From Lachnospiraceae bacterium (GTDB lineage: Bacteria; Bacillota; Clostridia; Lachnospirales; Lachnospiraceae), in assembly GCA_017427775.1 (NCBI GenBank), contig JAFRSD010000030.1, positions 1-55,496 of the forward strand: a DNA stretch of 55,496 bases. The letters run 5' to 3'. Below the pieces are notes generated by a model. That model saw only the letters and a program-made list of their open reading frames with translations. It ran no database searches and was not told the origin of the DNA. Positions 1 through 11,390 of the stretch are shown here, piece by piece. The translations under genes and the position numbers were made by a program. How positions within the stretch are numbered: position 1 is the first letter of the stretch; the number at the start of each line of letters is the position of its first letter.

Positions 1-252
1 CACAATCCGATGTTGTGCGCCCCGCGCACAACGAGTGAACGCATCGCGTTCACGAGTGTTCTTTAACCGTCTCAGTTTAAACATCTGACTTATTAATAAG
101 CCTGTGTTTCCTGAAATTTACATTTGTTAAAGTTCGCTTCTTTTCATCGAAATGAAAGAAACATTTCAAACGAATCTTCAAGGTTGTTTCACTATTCAGT
201 TTTCAAAGTACGAAGTGTTGCCCAAGCGAACGCTCAAGCAAACAGCTTGATT
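1..252 (-). other. Leader of a leftward rRNA operon (partial, runs off the left edge)
   Basis: This stretch lies directly downstream of a strong leftward promoter. Read on the minus strand, it carries a CTTTGAAAACTGAATA-like stretch near 191-206, which resembles the boxA region seen in rRNA leaders and spacers of Firmicutes. Nearer the edge there are two perfect short inverted repeats, around 11-20/22-31 and 36-54. No protein gene is convincing here. The 16S gene itself is not in the window, so the assignment is inference from the promoter and the boxA-like element. Confidence 0.5.
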
Positions 253-281
253 AGAATAACACACGCTCTCTTTATTGTCAA
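253..281 (-). promoter_or_regulatory. Sigma-A promoter reading leftward (rRNA-type)
   Basis: On the minus strand a perfect TTGACA (276-281) is followed after 17 bases by TATTCT (253-258). It fires away from the origin into the leader above. Confidence 0.7.
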
Positions 282-307
282 CACTTTTTTTGAACTTTTT
301 TGTTCAA

Positions 308-395
308 CGGAGAAAGAGGGATTTGAACCCTCGCGCCGGTTACCCGACCTACACCCTTAGCAGGGGCGCCTCTTCAGCCTCTTGAGTATTTCTCC
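308..395 (-). tRNA. tRNA-Ser (anticodon GCU)
   Basis: The minus strand folds as an 88-nt class II tRNA. The acceptor stem GGAGAAA pairs with TTTCTCC, the discriminator is G, the T-arm has GGTTCAAATCC, and there is a long variable arm, as expected for serine. The anticodon triplet GCT lies at 359-361. The CCA end is not encoded, because TTG follows the discriminator. It sits between its own promoter (471-499) and the rRNA-type promoter (253-281). Confidence 0.95.
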
Positions 396-470
396 TTGCT
401 GAAATCCCTGTCAAAATATGCAGTTTTTCACACGCCTTAAAAACCCTCCTAATGGGGTGGCGCATTGTTT

Positions 471-499
471 AATATATCAAAAACAAGGCGCTCTGTCAA
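471..499 (-). promoter_or_regulatory. Promoter of tRNA-Ser
   Basis: On the minus strand TTGACA (494-499) is separated by 17 bases from TATATT (471-476). It is placed about 75 bases upstream of the tRNA-Ser 5' end and has no other gene in between. Confidence 0.7.
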
Positions 500-545
500 T
501 ACTTTTTGCGTATTTTCGGCTTGTTTTTCCCTTGTTTTTTCGATG

Positions 546-580
546 AAAAAAACGCCTCGGAATCTGCATTCCGAAGCGCC
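546..580 (-). terminator. Intrinsic terminator after the HAD gene
   Basis: An 11-bp stem with one G-T wobble and a GCAG loop (553-579) is followed on the minus strand by a run of seven T. It lies about 45 bases past the HAD stop codon. A shorter T-run on the other side could also let it stop rightward transcription. Confidence 0.75.
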
Positions 581-626
581 TTTTTCATCTCTCACAACAT
601 TCTGTATGTAATGCCTTTCGCATATA

Positions 627-1283
627 CTATAGAAGGTCTTTTCCTTCCATTTTCCTTTGCACTTCTGTAAGCGTTCGACATACGGCTTTGCATTTGCCGC
701 AGATTTCATCATCGGGCTCCAGCATATCCGGGACCATGACCGGGATCATTCCCGCAGCATGCGCAGCTCGGATCCCGTTGAATGAATCCTCTATTACGAC
801 ACAGTCCGCGGGCGCTGCTCCGAGCTGTTCCGCCGCATATAAAAAGATATCCGGCGCCGGTTTGCTTCTTGAAACGCTCTCTCCGCCGACGATCACATCG
901 AAGAACTCCATCAACCCGGCCTCCCGCAGCTGTGATTCAACCCGTGTCTGCCTAGTAGATGAAGCAAGCGCCGTCGGAATACCGTTATTCTTTAAAAATG
1001 TAAGAATTTCCCGAGTGCCTTCTTTTACCGGAAGGCGTCCGCCGTCGTACCGTTCGTGAAACAAAGCACTCGCTTTCTTATCGAAACTGTCATACGGAAA
1101 ATCCTCTCCGTACGCATCTAAGCAGATCTGCCTCGTGACCTCCGGCGTGACGCCGATGCACCTTCGGTATACTTCGTCCATTCCGGCAAGCCCGTGATCC
1201 TCCGCAACTTTCTTCCAGCACAGATAAGTTGCTCTCTCGGAGTCAAATATCACGCCATCCATGTCAAATATGACTGCTTTCAC
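627..1283 (-). CDS. HAD-family phosphatase (beta-phosphoglucomutase-like)
   Basis: Predicted cytosolic phosphatase or phosphosugar mutase of the HAD superfamily, 218 residues. Motif I is DMDGVIFDSE near the N-terminus (nucleophile D7, acid/base D9), motif II is ASST, motif III is the lysine in SKPAPDIF and motif IV is VIEDSFNGI. A helical cap lies between motif I and motif II, as in subfamily IA enzymes. I chose the GTG at 1281-1283 because AGGAGG lies about seven bases upstream and the HAD fold begins immediately; an open frame continues 50 codons further upstream without homology. The substrate cannot be told from sequence. It is the last leftward protein gene before the tRNA and rRNA region. 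Confidence 0.85.
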   Translation of the reverse strand: MKAVIFDMDGVIFDSERATYLCWKKVAEDHGLAGMDEVYRRCIGVTPEVTRQICLDAYGEDFPYDSFDKKASALFHERYDGGRLPVKEGTREILTFLKNNGIPTALASSTRQTRVESQLREAGLMEFFDVIVGGESVSRSKPAPDIFLYAAEQLGAAPADCVVIEDSFNGIRAAHAAGMIPVMVPDMLEPDDEICGKCKAVCRTLTEVQRKMEGKDLL

Positions 1284-1397
1284 CGGCTTCTCCTCCTGAT
1301 TCTTTGTTTCATCACATATTAACTGTCTTATGATGCCCTGCCTCTTCCCCGTATCCTGCCTGAAGACGGTTTTCGTTCTCTTTCGCAGACGGAGTGC

Positions 1398-1442
1398 AAA
1401 ACAGCGGGGTGCAAGCCTTGTAACGCTTATCAAACCCCGCTG
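1398..1442 (-). terminator. Possible terminator after gyrA
   Basis: A 9-bp perfect stem (CAGCGGGGT with ACCCCGCTG) closes a 23-base loop just past the gyrA stop and is followed by only four T on the minus strand. It is weak by the usual criteria. Confidence 0.5.
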
Positions 1443-1473
1443 AATGGTTACTTTACCAAATCCGAATCAGTAA

Positions 1474-4098
1474 TTACTCTTCGGTTTCTTCGGAATTCTC
1501 TTCCCCTTCGGTCAGATCCTCTTCTTCGGAAAATTCCTCGTCCGCATCGAATTCCTCGCCCTCGTCGGCTTCCACTTCGTCATCTTCCGCGCGAAGTTTC
1601 CGTTCCAGATCGGCAATCGTATTCTCGTCGGATTCCTCATTATCCTGAACGATTGCAAAGCTTGCAACCCGGATATCCTTGGTCGGATCCACGTTCATGC
1701 AGATCACGCCGCTCGTACTGCGTCCGATCTTATTGATATTTCCTACAGGAATTCGGATCAGGATGCCTTCGTTCGTGATCATGATAATCTCATCGTCGTC
1801 ATTTACCATCAATGCGCCGACCAGATTACCGGAACGTTCATTGATCTTGTAGCAGCGTACGCCCTTTCCTCCACGGTGCTGTACCGAGAACTCATCGGTG
1901 TCGGTTCTCTTTCCAAGACCGAATTCCGACAGGAACAGCGGTGCATCGCCTTCGTCCGAAACAAGCATCGATACTACAGCGTCGCCTTCTTCAAGACGCA
2001 TACCGTATACGCCCATCGAGTTACGGCCTGTTCCGCGAACATCCTTTTCATTGAAGCGGATGCACTGGCCCATCTTGGAAACAAGGAGAATATCCTTCTT
2101 GTTGTCGGTAGCCTTTACGGAGATCAGCTCGTCATCATCACGGAGAGCCATGCCCTGGATACCGGTCTTACGGATATTTGCGTAAGCCTGCATGCGGGTC
2201 TTCTTAACAATACCGTTCTTGGTCGCCATGAACAGGTAACGGTCATCACCGAATTCCTTCAATGCGATTACGGCCGTGATCTTCTCGCCGCCGCTCAGCT
2301 GCAGCAGGTTTACGATCGCGGTACCGCGCGCGGTACGCGAAGCTTCCGGAATCTCGTAAGCCTTCATGCGGTATACGCGGCCGGTATTCGTAAAGAACAG
2401 CAGATAATGGTGGTTGGTCGTCATGAACAGATCCTCGATGAAATCATCCTGGATCGTCTGCATGCCCTTGATTCCCTTACCGCCGCGGTTCTGCGTGCGG
2501 AACTGGTCGGGATCCATTCTCTTGATATAGCCGAGTTTCGTTCTCGCGATAACAATCGGATCGTCCGGGATCAGATCCTCCATCGAGATATCATATTCGT
2601 CAAATCCGATCGTTGTTCTGCGGTCGTCACCGTATTTTGCGGCAATCGCGGAAATCTCGGTCATGATAACCGTAAGAAGCTTCTTCTCATCAGCAAGAAT
2701 TTCTTCAAACTCATGGATCTGCGCCATCAAAGCGTCGTATTCCGCCTGAAGCTTCTCGCGCTCCAATCCGGTCAGCTGACGAAGACGCATGTCAACGATA
2801 GCCTGTGCCTGAACATCATCAAATTCAAAGCGGTCCATCAAGCGCTGCTTTGCTTCCTGCGTCTGCTTGGAAGAACGGATGATGCGGATGATCTCGTCAA
2901 TGAAATCAAGCGCCTTCAAAAGAGCTTCCTTAATGTGCGCCTGCTCTTTAGCCTTCTTCAGATCGTACTGCGTTCTGCGGGTAACAACCTCCTCCTGATG
3001 AAGTAGATAATACCGGAGCATATCGTGAAGATTCAAAATCTTCGGCTCGTTATTTACTAGCGCAAGCATGATAACGCCGAAGGTATCCTGCAGCTGCGTA
3101 TGCTTATACAAATGATTCAGCACAACCTGCGGGTTCGCATCCTTACGGAGTTCGATCACAACGCGCATACCCTGACGGTCGGACTCATCGCGGATATCCA
3201 CGATTCCGTCCACGCGCTTATCCTTATGCAGGTCCGCAATCTTTTCGATCAGTCTTGCTTTGTTTACGAGATACGGAAGCTCGGTTACGATGATCCGGTT
3301 CTTGCCGTTCTCCATCGGCTCGATATCGGTAACCGCACGAACGCGGATCTTTCCGCGACCGGTACGGTATGCTTCTTCGATACCCTTTGTTCCGAGGATC
3401 ATGGCTCCGGTCGGAAAATCCGGTCCCTTGATGATTTCCATGAGTTCCTCAATGGTCGTCTCGCGTCCTTCAATCTTATCGTCGATAAGTTGATTTACGG
3501 CGGCAATCACCTCGCGAAGGTTGTGCGGCGGAATGTTGGTCGCCATACCTACCGCGATACCGGTTGTTCCGTTTACGAGAAGGTTCGGGAATCGTGCCGG
3601 CAGAATGGTCGGCTCCGTCTCCGTTTCATCAAAGTTCGGAATCATGTCAACCGTGTCTTTATTGATATCCGCAAGCATTTCTACGGAAATCTTCGAAAGA
3701 CGGGCCTCTGTATATCGCATTGCTGCGGCTCCGTCTCCGTCCACCGAACCGAAGTTTCCGTGTCCGTCAACAAGCGGGTATCGGGTATTCCAAGGCTGCG
3801 CCAGTACAACTAACGCTCCGTAGATGGAGCTGTCGCCGTGCGGATGGAATTTACCCATCGTATCACCGACGATACGGGCGCACTTACGATGCGGTTTATC
3901 CGGACCGTTGTTCAGTTCGTTCATTGCATGCAAGATACGTCTCTGAACCGGCTTCAGACCGTCCCTGACATCCGGGAGTGCACGGGCCGCAATAACCGAC
4001 ATGGAGTACTCAACGAAGTACTTTTCCATGGTTTTTTTCAGGTCGACATCATCGATTTTATCGAATACATGCTCGTCCATTATGATCTTATCGTCCAT
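1474..4098 (-). CDS. gyrA: DNA gyrase subunit A
   Basis: Breakage-reunion subunit of the type II topoisomerase that introduces negative supercoils, 874 residues. The catalytic tyrosine is Y129 in [10 protein letters not shown]. The GyrA box, here QNRGGKG, marks the start of the C-terminal DNA-wrapping domain and separates gyrase from topoisomerase IV. The quinolone-determining segment reads [13 protein letters not shown], so glycine 94 stands where E. coli GyrA has D87. The last 55 or so residues are a very acidic tail (many E and D) of the type found in many gyrases. It starts 14 bases after gyrB, so the two are co-transcribed. Confidence 0.97.
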   Translation of the reverse strand: MDDKIIMDEHVFDKIDDVDLKKTMEKYFVEYSMSVIAARALPDVRDGLKPVQRRILHAMNELNNGPDKPHRKCARIVGDTMGKFHPHGDSSIYGALVVLAQPWNTRYPLVDGHGNFGSVDGDGAAAMRYTEARLSKISVEMLADINKDTVDMIPNFDETETEPTILPARFPNLLVNGTTGIAVGMATNIPPHNLREVIAAVNQLIDDKIEGRETTIEELMEIIKGPDFPTGAMILGTKGIEEAYRTGRGKIRVRAVTDIEPMENGKNRIIVTELPYLVNKARLIEKIADLHKDKRVDGIVDIRDESDRQGMRVVIELRKDANPQVVLNHLYKHTQLQDTFGVIMLALVNNEPKILNLHDMLRYYLLHQEEVVTRRTQYDLKKAKEQAHIKEALLKALDFIDEIIRIIRSSKQTQEAKQRLMDRFEFDDVQAQAIVDMRLRQLTGLEREKLQAEYDALMAQIHEFEEILADEKKLLTVIMTEISAIAAKYGDDRRTTIGFDEYDISMEDLIPDDPIVIARTKLGYIKRMDPDQFRTQNRGGKGIKGMQTIQDDFIEDLFMTTNHHYLLFFTNTGRVYRMKAYEIPEASRTARGTAIVNLLQLSGGEKITAVIALKEFGDDRYLFMATKNGIVKKTRMQAYANIRKTGIQGMALRDDDELISVKATDNKKDILLVSKMGQCIRFNEKDVRGTGRNSMGVYGMRLEEGDAVVSMLVSDEGDAPLFLSEFGLGKRTDTDEFSVQHRGGKGVRCYKINERSGNLVGALMVNDDDEIIMITNEGILIRIPVGNINKIGRSTSGVICMNVDPTKDIRVASFAIVQDNEESDENTIADLERKLRAEDDEVEADEGEEFDADEEFSEEEDLTEGEENSEETEE

Positions 4099-4112
4099 AC
4101 TTACCTCTCCCG

Positions 4113-7152
<3,040 letters not shown>

Positions 7153-7177
7153 GGAAACTCCCGTTCATTACTTCCGC

Positions 7178-7393
7178 TTACTGTTTTGCGGAAATTACAA
7201 ATTGCTTTCCTTTCCATTCCACAACGTCTCCGTTGTAGAGCTTGCGGCCTCTCCGGTCATCCACTTCACCGTTAACCTTCACTTCACCGGAAGTGATCAC
7301 GATTTTTGCTTCCACTCCGCTTTCTACCAATCCAGCAAGTTTCATTGCCTGGCCGAGTTTAATAAACTCATCACGGATATTTACTGTCTGCAT
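7178..7393 (-). CDS. rlbA: Small S4-domain RNA-binding protein (RlbA/YaaA)
   Basis: A 71-residue protein made almost entirely of an S4 RNA-binding fold. The core FIKLGQAMKLAGLVESGVEA followed by VKVNGEVDDRRGRKL is diagnostic. It occupies the conserved slot between dnaN and recF that Bacillus calls yaaA, and a role in ribosome assembly is suggested for the family. The ATG has GGGAG a few bases upstream. Its gap to dnaN is 15 bases, so it belongs to the same operon. Confidence 0.9.
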   Translation of the reverse strand: MQTVNIRDEFIKLGQAMKLAGLVESGVEAKIVITSGEVKVNGEVDDRRGRKLYNGDVVEWKGKQFVISAKQ

Positions 7394-7408
7394 AGTATTC
7401 TCCCTTTA

Positions 7409-8515
7409 TTACCGGTTTCCGATGTTAACCGGAAGAATCAGATAAATGTAACTGTTATCGGAATTTCTGATAAAGCAGGGATTTCCAACCGTAGTAAGGA
7501 AAAGCGTAATGTCTTCGTCATCAATGGAACGAAGCACATCCGTAATAAACTTCGGATTCAAACCGATCGTAATATCATTACCTTCTTTGTAAATCGTAAG
7601 CTCGTCATCCATCGTTCCGAGCGAACTCTTCATATTAACGGCAAGAACGCCGTCTTTAATATCGATGATAACCGGACGTCTCTCGGACTCTTTTACAAGA
7701 AGGCTTGCACGGTCGATACAATCGGCAAACTCCCTCTTATTCAGGGAAACCTTAGTCGTATATCCGGAATTCAGCATCGGGTTCAGGTTATAGAAACGTC
7801 CCTCGATCAGTCTCGAAAGAACAATCGTATGATTCATTTCAAAGATAACCAGATTCTTCATGAAGAAGATATTTACTTCATCCTCCACATTGCCGCTCAA
7901 AATCTTGCTGATTTCAAGAAGCGTCTTTCCGGGAATAACGGCAGTCTGGTTTGCATACTCTTCTCTCAGATCAATCGTACGGATAGCAGCACGGTGTCCG
8001 TCCAGTGCAATAACACGAAGCTTGCTTCCGGTAATCTCAAAACACTCACCGGTACGGATCTGATCCGCTTCGTTCAAAGAAACCGCAAAGATGGTCTTCG
8101 AAATCAGTTCCTTCAAAGTAAATTGAGACATCTTTACGCCGTTTACTCTTTCGTAAGAAGGAAGCGGCGGAAAATCATCTCCTGGAAGACCGGCAATTTT
8201 GAACTTGGCCTTTCCGCAGGTAATATAAATCACATAATCCTGATCAACTTCGATAAATACGATGTCCTCCGGAAGCTTGCGAATGATATCATAGAAAATC
8301 TTCGCATTTACCGCTATTCTTCCGGGATTGTCAACACGGCATAAAATACGGATTTCGATACCGAATTCCATATCATTGGCGGTAATCACGAGATTACTGT
8401 CTTTCGCCTCCAATAAGAAACATTCAAGAATCGGGAAAGATGTTTTTGAGGAAACGGCACGGAACGCAGTCCCCAAAGAATTAACAAGTTCCGATTGATT
8501 ACAGATGACTTTCAT
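7409..8515 (-). CDS. dnaN: DNA polymerase III beta sliding clamp
   Basis: Ring-shaped processivity clamp, 368 residues, three repeated clamp domains. The N-terminus MKVICNQSELVNSLGTAFRAVSS and the C-terminal LILPVNIGNR fit the family. I start it at the ATG at 8513-8515, which has AAGGAG six bases upstream; the 13 codons before it in the open frame run through that site. It is separated from dnaA by 268 bases that contain DnaA-box-like sites, and a TATAAT-like element at 8587-8592 on the minus strand could serve a dnaN promoter, though I see no good -35. Confidence 0.97.
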   Translation of the reverse strand: MKVICNQSELVNSLGTAFRAVSSKTSFPILECFLLEAKDSNLVITANDMEFGIEIRILCRVDNPGRIAVNAKIFYDIIRKLPEDIVFIEVDQDYVIYITCGKAKFKIAGLPGDDFPPLPSYERVNGVKMSQFTLKELISKTIFAVSLNEADQIRTGECFEITGSKLRVIALDGHRAAIRTIDLREEYANQTAVIPGKTLLEISKILSGNVEDEVNIFFMKNLVIFEMNHTIVLSRLIEGRFYNLNPMLNSGYTTKVSLNKREFADCIDRASLLVKESERRPVIIDIKDGVLAVNMKSSLGTMDDELTIYKEGNDITIGLNPKFITDVLRSIDDEDITLFLTTVGNPCFIRNSDNSYIYLILPVNIGNR

Positions 8516-8783
8516 AGATTCTCCTTTTCCGAAATCCGCCGAAGCGATTTTCATGATGATTAATGATTAAAAAGAATAGTATTATTATTATAGGCAGTGG
8601 ATTCGTGGAAATCTCTTTCCGAGCCTTATAAATACTGGCTTTTACAATTTGATAAAGCGTTGTATCCGGAAAGGATAAAACTGCCTGAAAAGTGGATAAA
8701 TCAAACACGTTTCAAAAGCGTTTATAAGAAGAAAAAATACTCCCCTGAATTATGAAAAGGAATTCCTCAAATCTATCCACAAT
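8516..8783. other. dnaA-dnaN intergenic region with DnaA-box-like sites
   Basis: This 268-base AT-rich gap holds two one-mismatch DnaA boxes: TTATCCACT on the minus strand at 8691-8699 and CTATCCACA on the plus strand at 8773-8781, right at the dnaA 3' end. Together with the boxes upstream of dnaA it suggests a bipartite origin like that of Bacillus subtilis. No gene is supported here. Confidence 0.5.
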
Positions 8784-10157
8784 TTATTCGATATTGATCT
8801 TCTTTTTTAATATTTCAATGGAAGATGCAACCGTAGGATCCGTCTTGATTGCCTTCTGGACTTTGCCGTATCCGTAATGTACGGTAGAGTGATCAAGTCC
8901 GCCGAGAGCCTTTCCGATATCATCAAAGGATAGCGTAGTAAATTCACGGCATAGATACATGGCAATCTGTCTCGGAAAAGCAACATCTCTCGTCTTCTGT
9001 CTGGAAACAAGCTGCGAAGAAGTGATTCCGTATTGTTCCGCGATGACTTCCAGAATGAAGGGCATTGTTACGGTCTTCTTCATGTCCGGAATGATATAGT
9101 CCTTCAACGCTTCCTCGGCAAGTTCAAAGGTAACCTTACGGTTCTGCAGTTTACCGAGTGCAACAACTTTGGTAAGAGCTCCTTCCAGATCACGAATGTT
9201 ACTCTTAATGTTGTCTGCAATATAGGTAAGGATTGCGTCGTCAATTGTCAAATGGTTCAATTCTGCTTTCTTACGAAGAATTGCCATTCTGGTTTCAAAA
9301 ACGGGAGCCTGAATATCTACGGTCAGTCCCCATGCAAAACGGGAACGAAGTCTTTCATTCAGAATCTGCAGATCGCTGGGTCTCCGGTCGGACGAAATGA
9401 TAACCTGCCGGCCCGATTCCCTCATCTCATTAAAGGTGTAGAAGAATTCTTCCTGCGTTCCTTCCTTATTTATAATAAACTGGATATCATCTATCAGAAG
9501 GACGTCGTTGCTCCGGTATTTCTTACGAAACTCCTCTAAGGACTTTGTGCTGGAAGATCCGCTGTGAATGGCTTTGATCAGTTCATTGGTATAAGTTTCG
9601 CTCGTGATGTAGAGAACCTTCATATCCGGATTGTGTTCGAGAATGTAATTGGCAATCGAATACATAAGGTGTGTCTTACCGAGTCCGGGGCCGCCGTAAA
9701 TGTAAAGCGGATTGTAAAGTTCGCCGGGCTGCTCGGCAACTGCAAGCGCTGCAGCATGTGCGGTATTGTTATTCTCTCCGACAACGAAATTATCAAAGGT
9801 ATATAACGGATTCAAAAGGCGCGGAGATCCCGCCATCAGAAGGCGTTCTTTTCTCTTTTGGTCGTCCTCCTGCTTTTGAATCTGGGTTTTCAGGACAAAT
9901 TCAACTTCAAAGTTTTCGAAAATGATTTCTTCAATCGCCGTTTTAATAAAAAAGCCATACTTATTGCGGATAAAGATCAGACTTTGCGGGTGAACAACGG
10001 TATCATCGACAATAAGGGTGACAATGTTATCTTCCAAATCGTAAATTTTCAGAGGAAGAAGCCAGGTTCGGTACGAAACATCGGAAACATTATAGTTATT
10101 CTTCATGTATTCCAGAATGTCCGGCCACTTCTCTTCGAGCATCTGTTTCGTGTACAT
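8784..10157 (-). CDS. dnaA: Chromosomal replication initiator protein DnaA
   Basis: AAA+ initiator that binds DnaA boxes and melts the origin, 457 residues. Domain I is the N-terminal 90 residues, domain III carries Walker A (GGPGLGKTHL) and Walker B (LLIDDIQF), and domain IV carries the helix-turn-helix signature ending in GGLDHSTVHYGYGKV. The ATG has GGAGG five bases upstream. A strong promoter lies about 75 bases further up. It heads the leftward replication gene block and directly borders oriC. Confidence 0.98.
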   Translation of the reverse strand: MYTKQMLEEKWPDILEYMKNNYNVSDVSYRTWLLPLKIYDLEDNIVTLIVDDTVVHPQSLIFIRNKYGFFIKTAIEEIIFENFEVEFVLKTQIQKQEDDQKRKERLLMAGSPRLLNPLYTFDNFVVGENNNTAHAAALAVAEQPGELYNPLYIYGGPGLGKTHLMYSIANYILEHNPDMKVLYITSETYTNELIKAIHSGSSSTKSLEEFRKKYRSNDVLLIDDIQFIINKEGTQEEFFYTFNEMRESGRQVIISSDRRPSDLQILNERLRSRFAWGLTVDIQAPVFETRMAILRKKAELNHLTIDDAILTYIADNIKSNIRDLEGALTKVVALGKLQNRKVTFELAEEALKDYIIPDMKKTVTMPFILEVIAEQYGITSSQLVSRQKTRDVAFPRQIAMYLCREFTTLSFDDIGKALGGLDHSTVHYGYGKVQKAIKTDPTVASSIEILKKKINIE

Positions 10158-10228
10158 GAAAACCTCCGGAATCTATGCGGAAAATGTGATAAAACAACAT
10201 ATTAGACCAGTATCAGGATAACATGTAT

Positions 10229-10257
10229 ATTATAATATATATGTTCGCTTTTTACAA
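10229..10257 (-). promoter_or_regulatory. dnaA promoter
   Basis: On the minus strand TTGTAA (10252-10257) and a perfect TATAAT (10229-10234) are 17 bases apart, about 72 bases upstream of the dnaA start. A two-mismatch DnaA box (10213-10221) lies just downstream, so autoregulation by DnaA is plausible. Confidence 0.75.
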
Positions 10258-10484
10258 GTGTTTTTCCCTTCCTTCACACAGAACTTATTTTTTACGGATA
10301 AAACGCTTTATTTTCGCTTATTTTACGTTTTTTGATAAAAAAGAGACATTTTTATCCTGTTATGACAAATTATGAAATCTAAAACAGGGCAGATTTCGGG
10401 TATAAAATGTTATAAACATTTATAAACAATCCGGTGTATTTATACGAAGCAAGTAGTATTGCGTAAAATGGGAATACTAAAAAG

Positions 10485-10507
10485 TTATCCACAAAAAATG
10501 TTGATAA
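10485..10507. promoter_or_regulatory. Inverted pair of DnaA boxes
   Basis: TTATCCACA (plus strand, 10485-10493) matches the consensus exactly. TTATCAACA (minus strand, 10499-10507) has one mismatch. They face each other with a five-base gap. Confidence 0.75.
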
Positions 10508-10558
10508 GTTGATAGATTTATTAACATTTTTACGCATATTTTGCCTTATTTTTTCTGA

Positions 10559-10587
10559 TTGACTTTTAGAAAGCAATTCACTATAAT
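10559..10587 (+). promoter_or_regulatory. rpmH promoter
   Basis: TTGACT (10559-10564), a 17-base spacer and a perfect TATAAT (10582-10587), 43 bases before the rpmH start. It marks the rightward edge of oriC. Confidence 0.85.
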
Positions 10588-10630
10588 AGACAATGCAATT
10601 TTATCGAATTCCGAAAGGAGGGCTTTATTT

Positions 10631-10765
10631 ATGAAGATGACATTTCAGCCGAAGAAGAAGAGCCATGCTCGCGTTCACGGTTTCCGTCAGAGAATGCTTA
10701 CAGCAAACGGAAGAAAGGTTTTGTCCGCCAGAAGAGCAAAGGGCAGACACAGTATTTCCGCTTAG
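10631..10765 (+). CDS. rpmH: 50S ribosomal protein L34
   Basis: A 44-residue, highly basic ribosomal protein. The family signature [15 protein letters not shown] followed by [13 protein letters not shown] is complete. The ATG at 10631 has AAGGAGGG about ten bases upstream; the open frame extends further upstream but runs through the promoter, so that extension is not real. It heads the conserved rpmH-rnpA-yidD-yidC-jag block. A terminator overlapping its stop codon probably reduces transcription into rnpA. Confidence 0.97.
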   Translation: MKMTFQPKKKSHARVHGFRQRMLTANGRKVLSARRAKGRHSISA

Positions 10766-10789
10766 GCTGCAGTTTATGTAGCCTTTTTT
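10764..10789 (+). terminator. Partial terminator between rpmH and rnpA
   Basis: An 8-bp stem (one G-T) with a GTTTA loop followed by six T. It starts inside the rpmH stop codon. It would let L34 be made in excess over the RNase P protein from one promoter. Confidence 0.75.
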
Positions 10790-10833
10790 CTTGTTTTGAT
10801 TTGAGGCGGAACCGATGAAGGGAGGCCTTAAAG

Positions 10834-11166
10834 ATGAAAATAATTTCCTTGCGGAAAGGAAGAGAATTTTCGGATGTTTATCGCCTTGGAAGCAGTAAGG
10901 CGAACAAGTATCTTGTTATGTATATACGTAACAATGATCTGAATCACAACAGAATAGGAATCAGCGTAAGCAAGAAGATCGGAAACAGTGTCGTAAGACA
11001 CCGGATCAAACGGCTGATCTACGAGAGCTTACGCTTAAACGGCGATCGGATCAACACCGGGTTGGACGTCGTCGTCATTGCAAGGGGAGCTGCAAAGGAC
11101 AGGACATACCGTGAGATTTGCGATGCGGTATTACATTTGGCTCATATTTCAAAGATAATGCCATGA
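10834..11166 (+). CDS. rnpA: Ribonuclease P protein component
   Basis: Protein subunit of RNase P, which trims tRNA 5' leaders, 110 residues and basic. The RNR motif region appears as [25 protein letters not shown], which contacts the RNA subunit. A GGGAGG ribosome binding site precedes the ATG. Its stop overlaps the yidD start in ATGA. Confidence 0.96.
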   Translation: MKIISLRKGREFSDVYRLGSSKANKYLVMYIRNNDLNHNRIGISVSKKIGNSVVRHRIKRLIYESLRLNGDRINTGLDVVVIARGAAKDRTYREICDAVLHLAHISKIMP

Positions 11167-11375
11167 AGAAGATACTGATACTTTTAATTCGTTTTTATCG
11201 TAAGTTCCTGTCCCCGTTAAAGGGAAGGTCCACCTGTATTTATACGCCCACATGTTCCCAGTATGCAATGGAAGCCATTGAAAAGTACGGAGCTATCAAA
11301 GGCACCTGGCTTGCGGTCCGCAGGATCTTAAGGTGTCACCCCTTCCATAAGGGAGGCTATGATCCCGTGCCTTAA
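11163..11375 (+). CDS. yidD: Membrane protein insertion efficiency factor YidD
   Basis: A 70-residue cysteine-containing protein associated with membrane protein insertion. It has the family core [19 protein letters not shown] and the ending [18 protein letters not shown]. The N-terminus is an amphipathic, basic hydrophobic helix. I start it at the ATG that overlaps the rnpA stop by four bases. yidC follows 15 bases later, so it is translated as part of one unit. Confidence 0.93.
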   Translation: MKKILILLIRFYRKFLSPLKGRSTCIYTPTCSQYAMEAIEKYGAIKGTWLAVRRILRCHPFHKGGYDPVP

Positions 11376-11390
11376 TTAGGAGGACCATTA

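Larger units (their letters stand above)
10158..10558. other. oriC: Chromosomal replication origin oriC (dnaA-rpmH intergenic region)
   Basis: A 400-base AT-rich gap between divergent dnaA and rpmH, where transcription and coding strand flip. It contains a perfect DnaA box TTATCCACA at 10485-10493, a convergent TTATCAACA at 10499-10507, and weaker two-mismatch boxes at 10213-10221, 10293-10301 and 10352-10360. Long A/T runs between 10260 and 10420 are candidates for the unwinding element. The position, the gene order and the boxes together make this the origin; no coding sequence is supported. Confidence 0.85.

Noticed and set aside
124-360. 78-codon open frame on the plus strand
   Set aside because: It runs antisense through the rRNA-type promoter and the tRNA-Ser gene.
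1876-3006. 376-codon open frame antisense to gyrA
   Set aside because: Shadow frame of gyrA without independent support.
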